The notes under the pieces were generated by a model, which had not been told where the DNA came from, did not search any database, and saw only the letters and a program-made list of their open reading frames with translations. A program made the position numbers and the translations under genes. Source: DATGIQ01 sp035295665 (GTDB taxonomy: Bacteria > Planctomycetota > Planctomycetia > Gemmatales > Gemmataceae). From it: 64,000 nt of DNA. Below are positions 19,989 to 27,741 of the stretch, piece after piece (the first letter of the stretch is position 1; each line of letters opens with the position of its first letter). The DNA lies in contig DATGIQ010000544.1 in NCBI GenBank assembly GCA_035295665.1, forward strand, positions 4,701 through 68,700. Reading direction: 5' to 3'.

Positions 19989-22900
19989 ATGAAGGACAAC
20001 GCGCAGAAAGTCCGAGCCATTTTCCTTGGGGCCATCGAGAACCACACTCCCAGCCAGTGGGACGGCTACCTCGACGAGGCCTGCGCGGGAGACCCAGAGT
20101 TGCGGCATCGTGTCGAAGTTCTGCTGCGAGCGCATCAACAACCCAACAGCGTGCTCGATTGTCCCGCCCCTGCTCTGGCCGGCACTGTCGATGAGCCGCT
20201 GACCGAGCGTCCCGGCACGGTGGTCGGCCTGTACAAACTGCTGGAGCAGATCGGCGAAGGCGGCTTTGGCATCGTTTTCATGGCGGAGCAGCAGCAGCCC
20301 GTCCGACGCAAGGTGGCCCTCAAAGTCCTCAAGCCGGGCATGGACACGCGCCAGGTGGTCGCCCGCTTCGAGGCGGAACGTCAGGCCCTGGCTCTCATGG
20401 ACCATCCCCACATCGCCCACATCTTCGACGGTGGTGAGACTACGTCGGGCCGGCCGTTTTTCGTCATGGAGCTGGTCCGCGGCATCCCCATCACGGAGTT
20501 CTGCGACCACAACCAACTGCCGGTGCGCGAGCGGCTGGAGCTCTACATCACGGTCTGCCAGGCGGTGCAGCACGCCCACCAGCGCGGCATCATTCACCGC
20601 GACCTGAAGCCTTCCAATGTGCTGGTGACGCTGCACGATGACAAGGCGGTGGTCAAGGTAATCGACTTCGGCATCGCCAAAGCCACCGGGCAGCAGTTGA
20701 CCGAGAAAACCCTGTTCACCAACTTCGCCCAGATGATCGGCACGCCCTTGTACATGAGCCCGGAACAGGCCCAGCTGAGCGGCCTGGACGTCGACACCCG
20801 CTCGGACATCTACTCCCTGGGCGTGCTCTTGTACGAACTCTTGACTGGCACGACTCCGTTCGACCAGGAGCGGCTGCGGACGGCGGCCTACGAGGAGATC
20901 CGGCGGATCATCCGCGAGGAGGAGCCGGCCAAGCCGAGTACGCGCATCAGCACGCTGGGCCAGGCCGCGACGGGGATGTCTGCCAACCGCCAGAGCGATC
21001 CCAGACGGCTAGCGCAACTTTGCCGCGGCGAGCTGGACTGGATCGTGATGAAGGCGCTGGAGAAGAACCGCAACCGCCGCTACGAGAGCGCCAGCGCCTT
21101 TGCCGCCGACGTGCAACGGTATTTGAATGATGAGCCGGTGCAGGCCTGTCCGCCGTCGGCGTGGTATCGCTTTCGCAAGTTCGCCCGGCGGAATAAGCGG
21201 GTGCTGGCCGTGGCAAGCTTGCTGTTCGCCATGCTGATGGTTGCGGTCGCGGTCCTCGGATTTAGCTACGTCCAGGTCCAGGAGGCGTTGCAAGACAAGA
21301 CCCAAGCCCTCCAGCGCGAGCAGGAGGCGTTGCAAGAGAAGACCGGAGCCCTCGAGCGCGAGCAGGAGGCCTTGCGACATACTGCCCGGTCCCTCGAACG
21401 TGAACACCAGACCTCTTATTACCAGCGCATCGCTTTGGCCGAGGGCGAGTGGTCAGCGAACAACCTCGACCGGGTAGAGCAATTGCTCGGCGCCTGCCCC
21501 GTTGACCTGCGCGGTTGGGAATGGCACTATCTGAAACGGCTTCGGCTGCCAAGCCTTGCCCCCTTACGCCATCCCACCGGTGTGTCCAGAGCGGTGTTCA
21601 GCCCCAACGGCCGGTGGATCGCTTCGGGTAGCTGGGACGGGATGGTCACGGTGTGGGACGCGATCAGCGGTCAAAAGCGGTTTGCCTTACAGGCCCACGA
21701 AGGAGCGGTCGACAGTGTGGAATTCAGCCCCGACGGGCGACGTCTCGTCACCGCCTGCAAAATAATCGCCAAGGTCTGGGACTTCGATCCCGAGCGCGCG
21801 GAGGTTAAGGATATCCCGCTCCATACCTGGACCGCACACCATTATAGGGTGGCGTTCAGCCCGGATGGACAGCGCCTCGCTTCCGCTGGGGACGATAAGA
21901 CCGTGCGGGTCTGGGACCTGGCCACGGGCCACGAGGTCTTCCCCCCTCTTCGCGGGCATGCCCAGCTTGTTTACTCGGTGGCGTTCAGCCCGGACGGGCA
22001 ATCCCTCGCCTCAGCCAGCGATGATAAAACCGTGCGAATCTGGGATGCAAAGACGGGCCAGGAAAAGTTGACCTTTCGCGAACATAGCGCAAAGGTCTCG
22101 TGCGTGGCCTTCAGCCCGGACAGCCAATGGCTGGCCTCGGGCACGGGGGGGATTGGGGACCCCAAGGCCGACAGCGAGCTGAAAGTCTGGGACCGGCGGA
22201 ACGGTGCGGTGGCCCTGACTCTGCGTGGCCACGTCGGGTGGATCAGGGGTGTAGCGTTCAGCCCTGACGGCCGGCGCCTGGTATCAGGAGGCAAATTCGA
22301 TGGCAACGTGAAACTCTGGGACCTGAAGACGGGTCAGGAGACCCTCACCTTGCGCGGACACCGCCACGGGGTCTTTAGCGTTGCCTTCAGCCCAGACGGG
22401 AACCGAATCGTGTCGGCGAGTTTCGACAGGAGCGTCCGCGTCTGGAACGCAACTCCCCTCGAAGGAGAAGAAGGTGAGGAGGTGCGCACGTTGCGCGGCC
22501 ACACAAGTGGGGTTCGGGGTGTGGCGTTCAGCCCCAACGGCCGGCGCCTCGCCTCGGTCGGAGATGATGGGACGGTTAGGGTGTGGGACCTCCAGCTCGC
22601 ACTGGCCGGGGATACGACGCCTTTGAAGATCCTTCCTGGTCATCTGGCTGGTGAGGGGAAAAATGTCGTGTTCAGCAGGGACGGTCGGTTCCTTGCCGCG
22701 GGCGGTGGGTGGCACCACCAGAACACCGGCCGACTAAGGGTTTGGGATACGACCATCTGGACGGAACTCTATACGAATCCCCCGGAGGGTTCCCCCGTGG
22801 CAGTCAGTCCGGATGGTCGCTACATCGCCGCGTGCTTCTTCGATACCATAGAAATTCTGGACTCGAGGACCGGCCTGAAAATCCATCCCCTTCACGGTCA

Positions 22901-23411
22901 TAGCGAGTTGATTCTTGGAATCGCGTTTAGTCCGGATCTTGCCTTCGCCCGCCTCGCCTCGGCAAGTCGGGATAGCACCGTTCGCATCTGGGACGTTAGG
23001 ACGGGCGAGGAAATCGTGGACCCCCTGGTTCACACCGACTTTGCGACATCGGTAGCGTTCAGCGGGGACGGCCGGCTCCTGGCTTCGGGGAGTGCGGATC
23101 GGATCGTCCGAGTTTGGGACGCCAACACCTGGAAGCTGCGGGGAGAACTGCCGGACTCCACCGGCGCGGTACAAAGCGTGGCGTTCCATCCCCAGGATGA
23201 CCGGGTGATCGCTTGGGGCAGTACCGATTCGACCGTGAAAATCGTGACCAAATGGGATGCCGCCACCAAGGAGATCCGTACTCTCCACGGCCATACGAGT
23301 TGGGTGGAGAGCGTGGCGTTCAGCCCCGACGGTGAATGGATCGCTTCGGCGAGCCTGGATGGGACCGTCAAAATCTGGCGCGTGCGGCCGTTACCGCTGG
23401 CGTCCGAGTAG
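19989..23411 (+). CDS. Hanks-type Ser/Thr protein kinase with C-terminal WD40 propellers
   Basis: An 1140-residue membrane kinase. The kinase domain covers about residues 80-345: glycine loop [10 protein letters not shown], Lys 112 in VALKVLK, catalytic [11 protein letters not shown] in VIDFGIAKA and SPEQA in place of APE, then [20 protein letters not shown] membrane helix lies near 405-425, followed by a coiled coil of three copies of a 14-residue unit. From about residue 530 to the end are a dozen or more WD40 repeats ([18 protein letters not shown]). The kinase should be cytosolic and the propellers outside. ATG at 19989 follows GGAGACACGCC. Probably senses an external signal and acts with the adjacent ECF factor. 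Confidence 0.95.
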   Translation: MKDNAQKVRAIFLGAIENHTPSQWDGYLDEACAGDPELRHRVEVLLRAHQQPNSVLDCPAPALAGTVDEPLTERPGTVVGLYKLLEQIGEGGFGIVFMAEQQQPVRRKVALKVLKPGMDTRQVVARFEAERQALALMDHPHIAHIFDGGETTSGRPFFVMELVRGIPITEFCDHNQLPVRERLELYITVCQAVQHAHQRGIIHRDLKPSNVLVTLHDDKAVVKVIDFGIAKATGQQLTEKTLFTNFAQMIGTPLYMSPEQAQLSGLDVDTRSDIYSLGVLLYELLTGTTPFDQERLRTAAYEEIRRIIREEEPAKPSTRISTLGQAATGMSANRQSDPRRLAQLCRGELDWIVMKALEKNRNRRYESASAFAADVQRYLNDEPVQACPPSAWYRFRKFARRNKRVLAVASLLFAMLMVAVAVLGFSYVQVQEALQDKTQALQREQEALQEKTGALEREQEALRHTARSLEREHQTSYYQRIALAEGEWSANNLDRVEQLLGACPVDLRGWEWHYLKRLRLPSLAPLRHPTGVSRAVFSPNGRWIASGSWDGMVTVWDAISGQKRFALQAHEGAVDSVEFSPDGRRLVTACKIIAKVWDFDPERAEVKDIPLHTWTAHHYRVAFSPDGQRLASAGDDKTVRVWDLATGHEVFPPLRGHAQLVYSVAFSPDGQSLASASDDKTVRIWDAKTGQEKLTFREHSAKVSCVAFSPDSQWLASGTGGIGDPKADSELKVWDRRNGAVALTLRGHVGWIRGVAFSPDGRRLVSGGKFDGNVKLWDLKTGQETLTLRGHRHGVFSVAFSPDGNRIVSASFDRSVRVWNATPLEGEEGEEVRTLRGHTSGVRGVAFSPNGRRLASVGDDGTVRVWDLQLALAGDTTPLKILPGHLAGEGKNVVFSRDGRFLAAGGGWHHQNTGRLRVWDTTIWTELYTNPPEGSPVAVSPDGRYIAACFFDTIEILDSRTGLKIHPLHGHSELILGIAFSPDLAFARLASASRDSTVRIWDVRTGEEIVDPLVHTDFATSVAFSGDGRLLASGSADRIVRVWDANTWKLRGELPDSTGAVQSVAFHPQDDRVIAWGSTDSTVKIVTKWDAATKEIRTLHGHTSWVESVAFSPDGEWIASASLDGTVKIWRVRPLPLASE
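21279..21404 (+). repeat. Three tandem 42-bp repeats in the kinase linker
   Basis: Units 21279-21320, 21321-21362 and 21363-21404 each encode a 14-residue heptad pair of the form QEALQ-K-ALQRE. The first two are nearly identical and the third is diverged. They make the coiled coil just after the membrane helix and are a likely place for length variation. Confidence 0.85.
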
Positions 23412-23502
23412 GCGGCAGGAGAGCCCGCCGAGGGAGGTTCACCGTGGCGGCAAGCCGCTCGCCAAAAACGTAGAGCTGACTGACAACAGACCAGTGACAG
23501 AG

Positions 23503-23709
23503 AATCCAAGCGGCCGGTGCGTGTCCGCCGCCAAGCAGATCGCGCACCGGCCCGGCCTCGCCCGGCGTACGGTCTGCGCGCCGGGAGCGATGGTCCTTCC
23601 ATGATAACGCAGACCGGCTTGGCGAGGAACGGGGGGGCTCACGCCACCCCGCTCGCCAGAGATCTTAGGAGGTCCGATCATGTTTCTTGCGAACGTGTGG
23701 AGCCGCGTG
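23503..23709 (+). promoter_or_regulatory. Duplicated leader, copy 1 (upstream of the beta-propeller gene)
   Basis: This 207-base stretch is about 85 percent identical by eye to 25025-25231. It holds two clear hairpins, CCGGTGCG/CGCACCGG and CGGTCTGCG/CGCAGACCG, a third weaker GGCGAG/CTCGCC stem, the Shine-Dalgarno site TTAGGAGGTC, the start codon and the first ten codons of the gene at 23680. Both copies place the start codon at the same spot, so the block acts as a shared 5-prime region. Confidence 0.75.
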
Positions 23710-24912
23710 AAGGTGCTTCTCCCATCCGCTGGGAAGGTTCCCTCCAGGCAACAGCTTCTGTGCGGCTGGGTGGTTCTGGGTCTTGTCGTTGGAGGAGTGA
23801 GCCGGGCCCAGTCCCAGTTTATGTACTTTGGCGAATATGGAAGCGGAGAGATCCGGCGTGCCAACCTCGACGGCTCCGGGCCAGTAACCCTCCTCAGTGG
23901 CCTGGGCCATGTTGTCGGGCCGGTGCTGGATCTTGCCGGCGGTCAGATGTACTGGGCCGAGGAGGGTGCCGGGGAAATAAGACGGGCCAACCTCGATGGC
24001 TCCGGCCAGAATACGCTCGTCAGCGGTCTCCCATCGGACCCTGATTTCCCTAGTTTTACGCCGCCCGTTTTGGACCTTACCCACGGCCAAATGTACTGGG
24101 CGGATAACAGCAACAGCGGCCCGGGGGACATCCGGCGGGCTAACCTGGATGGCTCGGAGCAGACGATCTTGCTGACCGGGCTCAATGAGCCTCGTGGTCT
24201 CACTCTCGACCCTACCGGCGGCCAGCTGTACTGGGCCGAGGGGGGGGCTAGCGCCAGGATCTGGCGGGCCAACCTCGACGGCAGCGGAGTGACGACTCTC
24301 CTCCAGGTGGTGGATGGCCCGTTTGCGGTCGCTCTCGACATTGCAGGCGGCAAGATATACTTTGCCAGCATTGGCGGCGACATTCAGCGCGCGAACCTCG
24401 ACGGCTCGGGCCAAGAAATCCTGGTCCGCAACCCCAATCCTGCTGGTATCGCTCTCGATCTTGCTGGCGGCATGATGTACTGGGCCAATCTTGATGGGGA
24501 CATCCGACGAGCCAACCTCGACGGCAGCGGAGAAGAAATTCTGATCAAGGGGCTAAGTGTTCCAGCGTTTATCGCTCTGGACCTCGGAGCGCCGGGGACG
24601 GCCGCCTACTTCACCGTTGCCGCTCCAGCCAGCGCCTCGGCTGGCACCCCCTTTGACATCACGGTCACCGCCTTGGACCCCTATGGCAACCCGGCCGTCG
24701 ACTACCAGGGCACCGTGACCTTTACGACCTCGGACACCGATCCAGGCATCGTCCTGCCGGCCGACTACACCTTCACGGCGGCCGACGCCGGAGTCCACAG
24801 CTTCACGGGCGGGGAGACGCTGATTACGTCTGGCGATCAAACCATCACGGCGACCGATACAGCGAGCGGGATGACGCGCACGGTGACGGTGACCGTCGTC
24901 GCCCCTGAGTAA
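23680..24912 (+). CDS. Secreted YWTD-type beta-propeller protein with Ig-like C-terminal domain
   Basis: A 410-residue protein. The N-terminus has an unusually long basic-plus-hydrophobic signal (hydrophobic core about residues 27-41, ending near SRAQSQ). Residues 48-300 hold about seven repeats of the form GQMYWAxxxxGEIRRANLDGSG, like the YWTD/LDL-receptor propeller. Residues 305-408 form an immunoglobulin-like fold (FDITVTALDPYGNPAVDYQG, TITATDTASGMTRTVTVTV). It is probably exported and binds partners or substrates. ATG at 23680 follows AGGAGG. It shares its leader and first codons with the gene at 25202. Confidence 0.8.
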   Translation: MFLANVWSRVKVLLPSAGKVPSRQQLLCGWVVLGLVVGGVSRAQSQFMYFGEYGSGEIRRANLDGSGPVTLLSGLGHVVGPVLDLAGGQMYWAEEGAGEIRRANLDGSGQNTLVSGLPSDPDFPSFTPPVLDLTHGQMYWADNSNSGPGDIRRANLDGSEQTILLTGLNEPRGLTLDPTGGQLYWAEGGASARIWRANLDGSGVTTLLQVVDGPFAVALDIAGGKIYFASIGGDIQRANLDGSGQEILVRNPNPAGIALDLAGGMMYWANLDGDIRRANLDGSGEEILIKGLSVPAFIALDLGAPGTAAYFTVAAPASASAGTPFDITVTALDPYGNPAVDYQGTVTFTTSDTDPGIVLPADYTFTAADAGVHSFTGGETLITSGDQTITATDTASGMTRTVTVTVVAPE

Positions 24913-24994
24913 ACCGCACGCGGCGCCGCATCACGTAGGCCAGGCTTTCGAGCGTGACAGCCTTGCCCAGTGGGGTTGAATGTGTGGCGATTGC

Positions 24995-25014
24995 GTCAGC
25001 CTGGAAAGGCTGAC
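24995..25014. repeat. Short palindrome GTCAGCCT-GGAA-AGGCTGAC
   Basis: A perfect 8-bp stem with a GGAA loop, followed by CTACAAC, in the gap between the two exported-protein genes and just before leader copy 2. I recall closely similar sequences as common dispersed palindromes in planctomycete genomes; that needs a search. Confidence 0.6.
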
Positions 25015-25024
25015 CTACAACAAA

Positions 25025-25231
25025 AATCCAAGGGGCCGGTGCGTGTCCGCCGCCAAGCAGATCGCGCACCGGCCCGGCCTCGCCCCGGTGCCCGGTCTGC
25101 GCGCCGGGAGCGATGGTCTTTCCATGATATCGCAGACCGGCTTGGCGGAGAATCGGGGGCTCACACCACCCTGCTCGCCTGAATCCTTAGAAGGTCAGAT
25201 CGTGTCTCTTTCCAACGTGTCGAGCCGCGTG
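25025..25231 (+). promoter_or_regulatory. Duplicated leader, copy 2 (upstream of the LEPLEDR gene)
   Basis: The second copy of the 207-base block seen at 23503-23709. It keeps the two main hairpins (CCGGTGCG/CGCACCGG and CCGGTCTGCG/CGCAGACCGG), a Shine-Dalgarno site TTAGAAGGTC, a GTG start at 25202 and the first codons. The two indels between copies cancel, so the spacing is kept. Confidence 0.75.
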
Positions 25232-25810
25232 CTGCGTCGTTCCGCGTCATCGCGCCGCCGCCAGCAAACACACCGGCAACCCGCCCGCCTTGGGCGATCC
25301 TTCGTGCCCAGGCTCGAACCACTCGAAGACCGTACGGTCCTCAGCACGCTGACGGTCACGAATCCTGCCGACAGCGGCGACGGGTCGCTGCGCGCGGCGA
25401 TCGCCCTCGCCCAGAGCGGAGATCAAATCGCCTTTGACACGAGCCTCAAGGGGCAGACCATCACCCTCACCAGCGGTCAGCTGGCGATCACTCAGAGACT
25501 GGACATCGAAGGCCCGGGCGCCGGCCAGCTGGCCGTCAGCGGCAACCACGCCAGCCAGATCTTTGCGGTCAGCGGCGGCGTGACGGTCACGATCCCCGGC
25601 TTGACGCTCACGGACGGCATGGTCGCCGGCAACGACGGGGGCGGCGCTGTCTTGAACTCCGGCAGCAGCCTGACCCTCGCCAAGGGCGGCAATGGCCTCG
25701 GCGGCGCTCTCTATGTCGCGGGCGGTACCGCATCCATTACGCATACGGCCGTTGGCCACAACAAGGCCGTTGGCGGCAACGGCTCCGGCGTGGCCATCAA
25801 GAGCCGGTAA
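25202..25810 (+). CDS. Exported LEPLEDR-motif protein with short beta-helix domain
   Basis: A 202-residue protein from GTG 25202. The frame is open further upstream, but that part is the conserved leader, and AGAAGG lies before the GTG. After a basic N-terminus (SRVLRRSASSRRRQQ) comes FVPRLEPLEDRTVLSTLTV, the planctomycete LEPLEDR export motif. The rest is a right-handed beta-helix or CSLREL-like fold (VTNPADSGDGSLRAAIALAQ, GGNGLGGALYVAGG). Such proteins are usually much longer; the sudden end after VAIKSR suggests truncation. Exported or cell-surface by inference. Confidence 0.7.
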   Translation: MSLSNVSSRVLRRSASSRRRQQTHRQPARLGRSFVPRLEPLEDRTVLSTLTVTNPADSGDGSLRAAIALAQSGDQIAFDTSLKGQTITLTSGQLAITQRLDIEGPGAGQLAVSGNHASQIFAVSGGVTVTIPGLTLTDGMVAGNDGGGAVLNSGSSLTLAKGGNGLGGALYVAGGTASITHTAVGHNKAVGGNGSGVAIKSR

Positions 25811-26247
25811 TCTTTCGATAGAAGCGCCTCGCCTTGGATCCATAAGCCCGGCTGCTTACCGGTCTGTGGTGCAGTCTGGATGGGCTTTTTATGAGACCCT
25901 TACACTGGTTTGCTGTTTCATTGCTACTCACGGGCCAGGATCGCGAGCAACTGTTCATTGGTCGTGCCTTACTGCAAGGCATTGGTGCACGTGCTCAAAC
26001 CGCTTGTATGGGCAGGATGGTGCAGCGCCAACGCATACAAATCCTGCACCTGGATCAGACGTATTGTACCGGACCTCAACGAGAAGACCATCGACATTCG
26101 TTCCTGCCGCGATGATCTTGGCGTTCGCTCATCCTCTGCATAATTCGGCCAAACAAGCCCGAAGTACCAGCGAAGTCCTCGCTAACGCTTCGGGCTTGTA
26201 ACTGGACGGATCGTCCACATTCTTACCGCAAGGCCACCTTGCATGGC
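25811..26247. other. Intergenic region with one palindromic repeat
   Basis: No frame here has recognisable protein features. The stretch follows a gene that seems cut short, so it may contain decayed remains of it, but I could not match them. It contains the palindrome at 26153-26199. Confidence 0.45.
26153..26199. repeat. Palindromic repeat of the ACAAGCC...AGCGA class
   Basis: The arm starting ACAAGCCCGAAG (26153-26173) pairs with 26179-26199, which ends CTTCGGGCTTGT. Four central positions do not pair and the loop is five bases. It shares the outer ACAAGCC and inner AGCGA blocks with the palindrome in the sugar ABC operon at 13491-13552. Confidence 0.75.
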
Positions 26248-26778
26248 TCAGACCAACGGCCCCGTCGCACCGTGTCGAGATGTGTCGGCCGTGCGTCCAC
26301 CGTGGCTCCGCAGGATGGCCACGGCATCCGCCGCGCGATCCTCGGCCTTGACCGTGACAATGGTCCGACCCGCCTTGAGCTCGCTGTGGTAGCGTTGCGC
26401 ATCTTCTTTCGAAAACCCCAGGGCCACGAACGGGCCCAGGTAGCTTCCCACCGCCGCCCCGGCCGCGCCACCCAGCACCAACCCTGTCAAGATGCCGCCC
26501 GCCACGACAGGACCAATACCCGGGATGACCGCGGCTGCCACAGCCCCCGCAATTGCTCCGATGGCCCCTCCCGCGGTGGCACCCGTCACGGCCCCTTGCG
26601 CGGCATTCTCTTCAGTCTTCTCGTTAGCCGTGGTCGCCTCCGTCACCTGTCCGCCGGGCATCACCACGCCAATCTGGTCATGCCGGAACCCCGCATGCCA
26701 CAGGTTATCAATGGCGCTCTCCGCCTGGCCTCGATTCTCGAAGACTGCCGTCACCATCGTTTCCGTTGCGGTTGCCAC
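26248..26778 (-). CDS. General-stress-protein-like protein with glycine-zipper core
   Basis: A 176-residue protein. The N-terminal part (TMVTAVFENRGQAESAIDNL, then IGVVMPGG) resembles the general stress protein 17M-like domain. The centre (about residues 60-120) is a glycine-alanine zipper (GAVTGATAGGAIGAIAGAVAAA) that could insert into a membrane. The C-terminus repeats the small alpha-beta fold (RTIVTVKAEDRAADAVAIL). GTG start at 26778 follows a strong AGGAGGTGG. It stands alone; the role is probably in stress response but is not known. Confidence 0.7.
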   Translation of the reverse strand: MATATETMVTAVFENRGQAESAIDNLWHAGFRHDQIGVVMPGGQVTEATTANEKTEENAAQGAVTGATAGGAIGAIAGAVAAAVIPGIGPVVAGGILTGLVLGGAAGAAVGSYLGPFVALGFSKEDAQRYHSELKAGRTIVTVKAEDRAADAVAILRSHGGRTADTSRHGATGPLV

Positions 26779-27011
26779 AGGCCACCTCCTGTTGAAGAAG
26801 TTTTTGCTGGAGATTTCTCGAGAACAATCACCGAACGGCGCTTGCGCCTACGCTTTTAGTCGATGCAAGTCCGGTGCCAGCCCTCGGCAGAAGGGATGAG
26901 CTTGGGCGATCGCAAGGACTCCAAGCTCATGCGGAAGAACCAAATTGGCCAAATCTGCTTGGCTCGTGCTTGCATTTCGGGCCAGTGCCTCTCGAGCGTG
27001 AATTGCACGCA

Positions 27012-27740
27012 TCACTCACCGGTTCGCTTGGCAGAAGTTAAGATCTGCCAAGCGTCGAGCCCTACCGGTGCGATCCCGTGGCTTCGTCCCGCCTCCAGCA
27101 ACTGTTCCCAGATATACTCTCCGAGATCCCAGGCCACCGCTATCAGCACCTCGCCGAGCGCGATTTCCGGAGGATGAATCAGCACCGCATGCACACCCGC
27201 CAGGCTAGTCTCTGCGCAGCTACCGCCGGGGAATGCGGAAGAATTCAGATCCAAGGCCGTGAGGCAGCGGAGCGCCTTTTCGGTAGATGAGCCAAGAAGT
27301 GAAAACAGTGCGTACGATGAGCGGACATCCTGCTGCGAATTCGGAGACTCACGATTCCGAGCGTCAAACCAGGCGTGCAGGCTGGCCGCGTTGGTGGTGA
27401 GCGCGAGGAACAGCCAGTGATCTTCAGTCAGGCGGCACGCCAATGCGCGGGTTCCAACATCCAATGCCGCAACACGATGGGGCCCAAGCGACGAGCCTTC
27501 CTCACGCAGCTTTTGTGCCAGGCTTCCCCCGCGGACGCTGATCTTTGCAAAGGCGCTGAGGTCCGCCAAACCCAAGCCTGCTCGCGCCGCTGCCACTTCG
27601 TGAGCCGTGTCGGAATACGAGACGGCCACTTGCCAACCATCCCGTTCCACAAAGCGAGCGCCCCGGGCTGTGTGCCAGTGATGGAGCGGTGTTCGAGCCA
27701 GCGCTGGAGCCGGTGGTGGCACGATAATCAGCTTCCCCAT
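27012..27740 (-). CDS. soxG: Sarcosine oxidase/N-methylglutamate dehydrogenase gamma-type subunit (SoxG/MgdD)
   Basis: A 242-residue GcvT-like protein. It has RTPLHHWHTARGARFVERDG, AAARAGLGLADLSAFAKISVRG and FSLLGSSTEKAL, which match the folate-binding aminomethyltransferase fold, as in SoxG. ATG at 27740 lies one base after the stop of the alpha-type subunit gene, so the frame upstream of it is not used. It is the last gene of the minus-strand series and probably completes the heterotetramer. In sarcosine oxidase gamma stabilises the complex and has no cofactor. Weakly conserved, so the assignment relies partly on position. Confidence 0.82.
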   Translation of the reverse strand: MGKLIIVPPPAPALARTPLHHWHTARGARFVERDGWQVAVSYSDTAHEVAAARAGLGLADLSAFAKISVRGGSLAQKLREEGSSLGPHRVAALDVGTRALACRLTEDHWLFLALTTNAASLHAWFDARNRESPNSQQDVRSSYALFSLLGSSTEKALRCLTALDLNSSAFPGGSCAETSLAGVHAVLIHPPEIALGEVLIAVAWDLGEYIWEQLLEAGRSHGIAPVGLDAWQILTSAKRTGE

Positions 27741-27741
27741 T

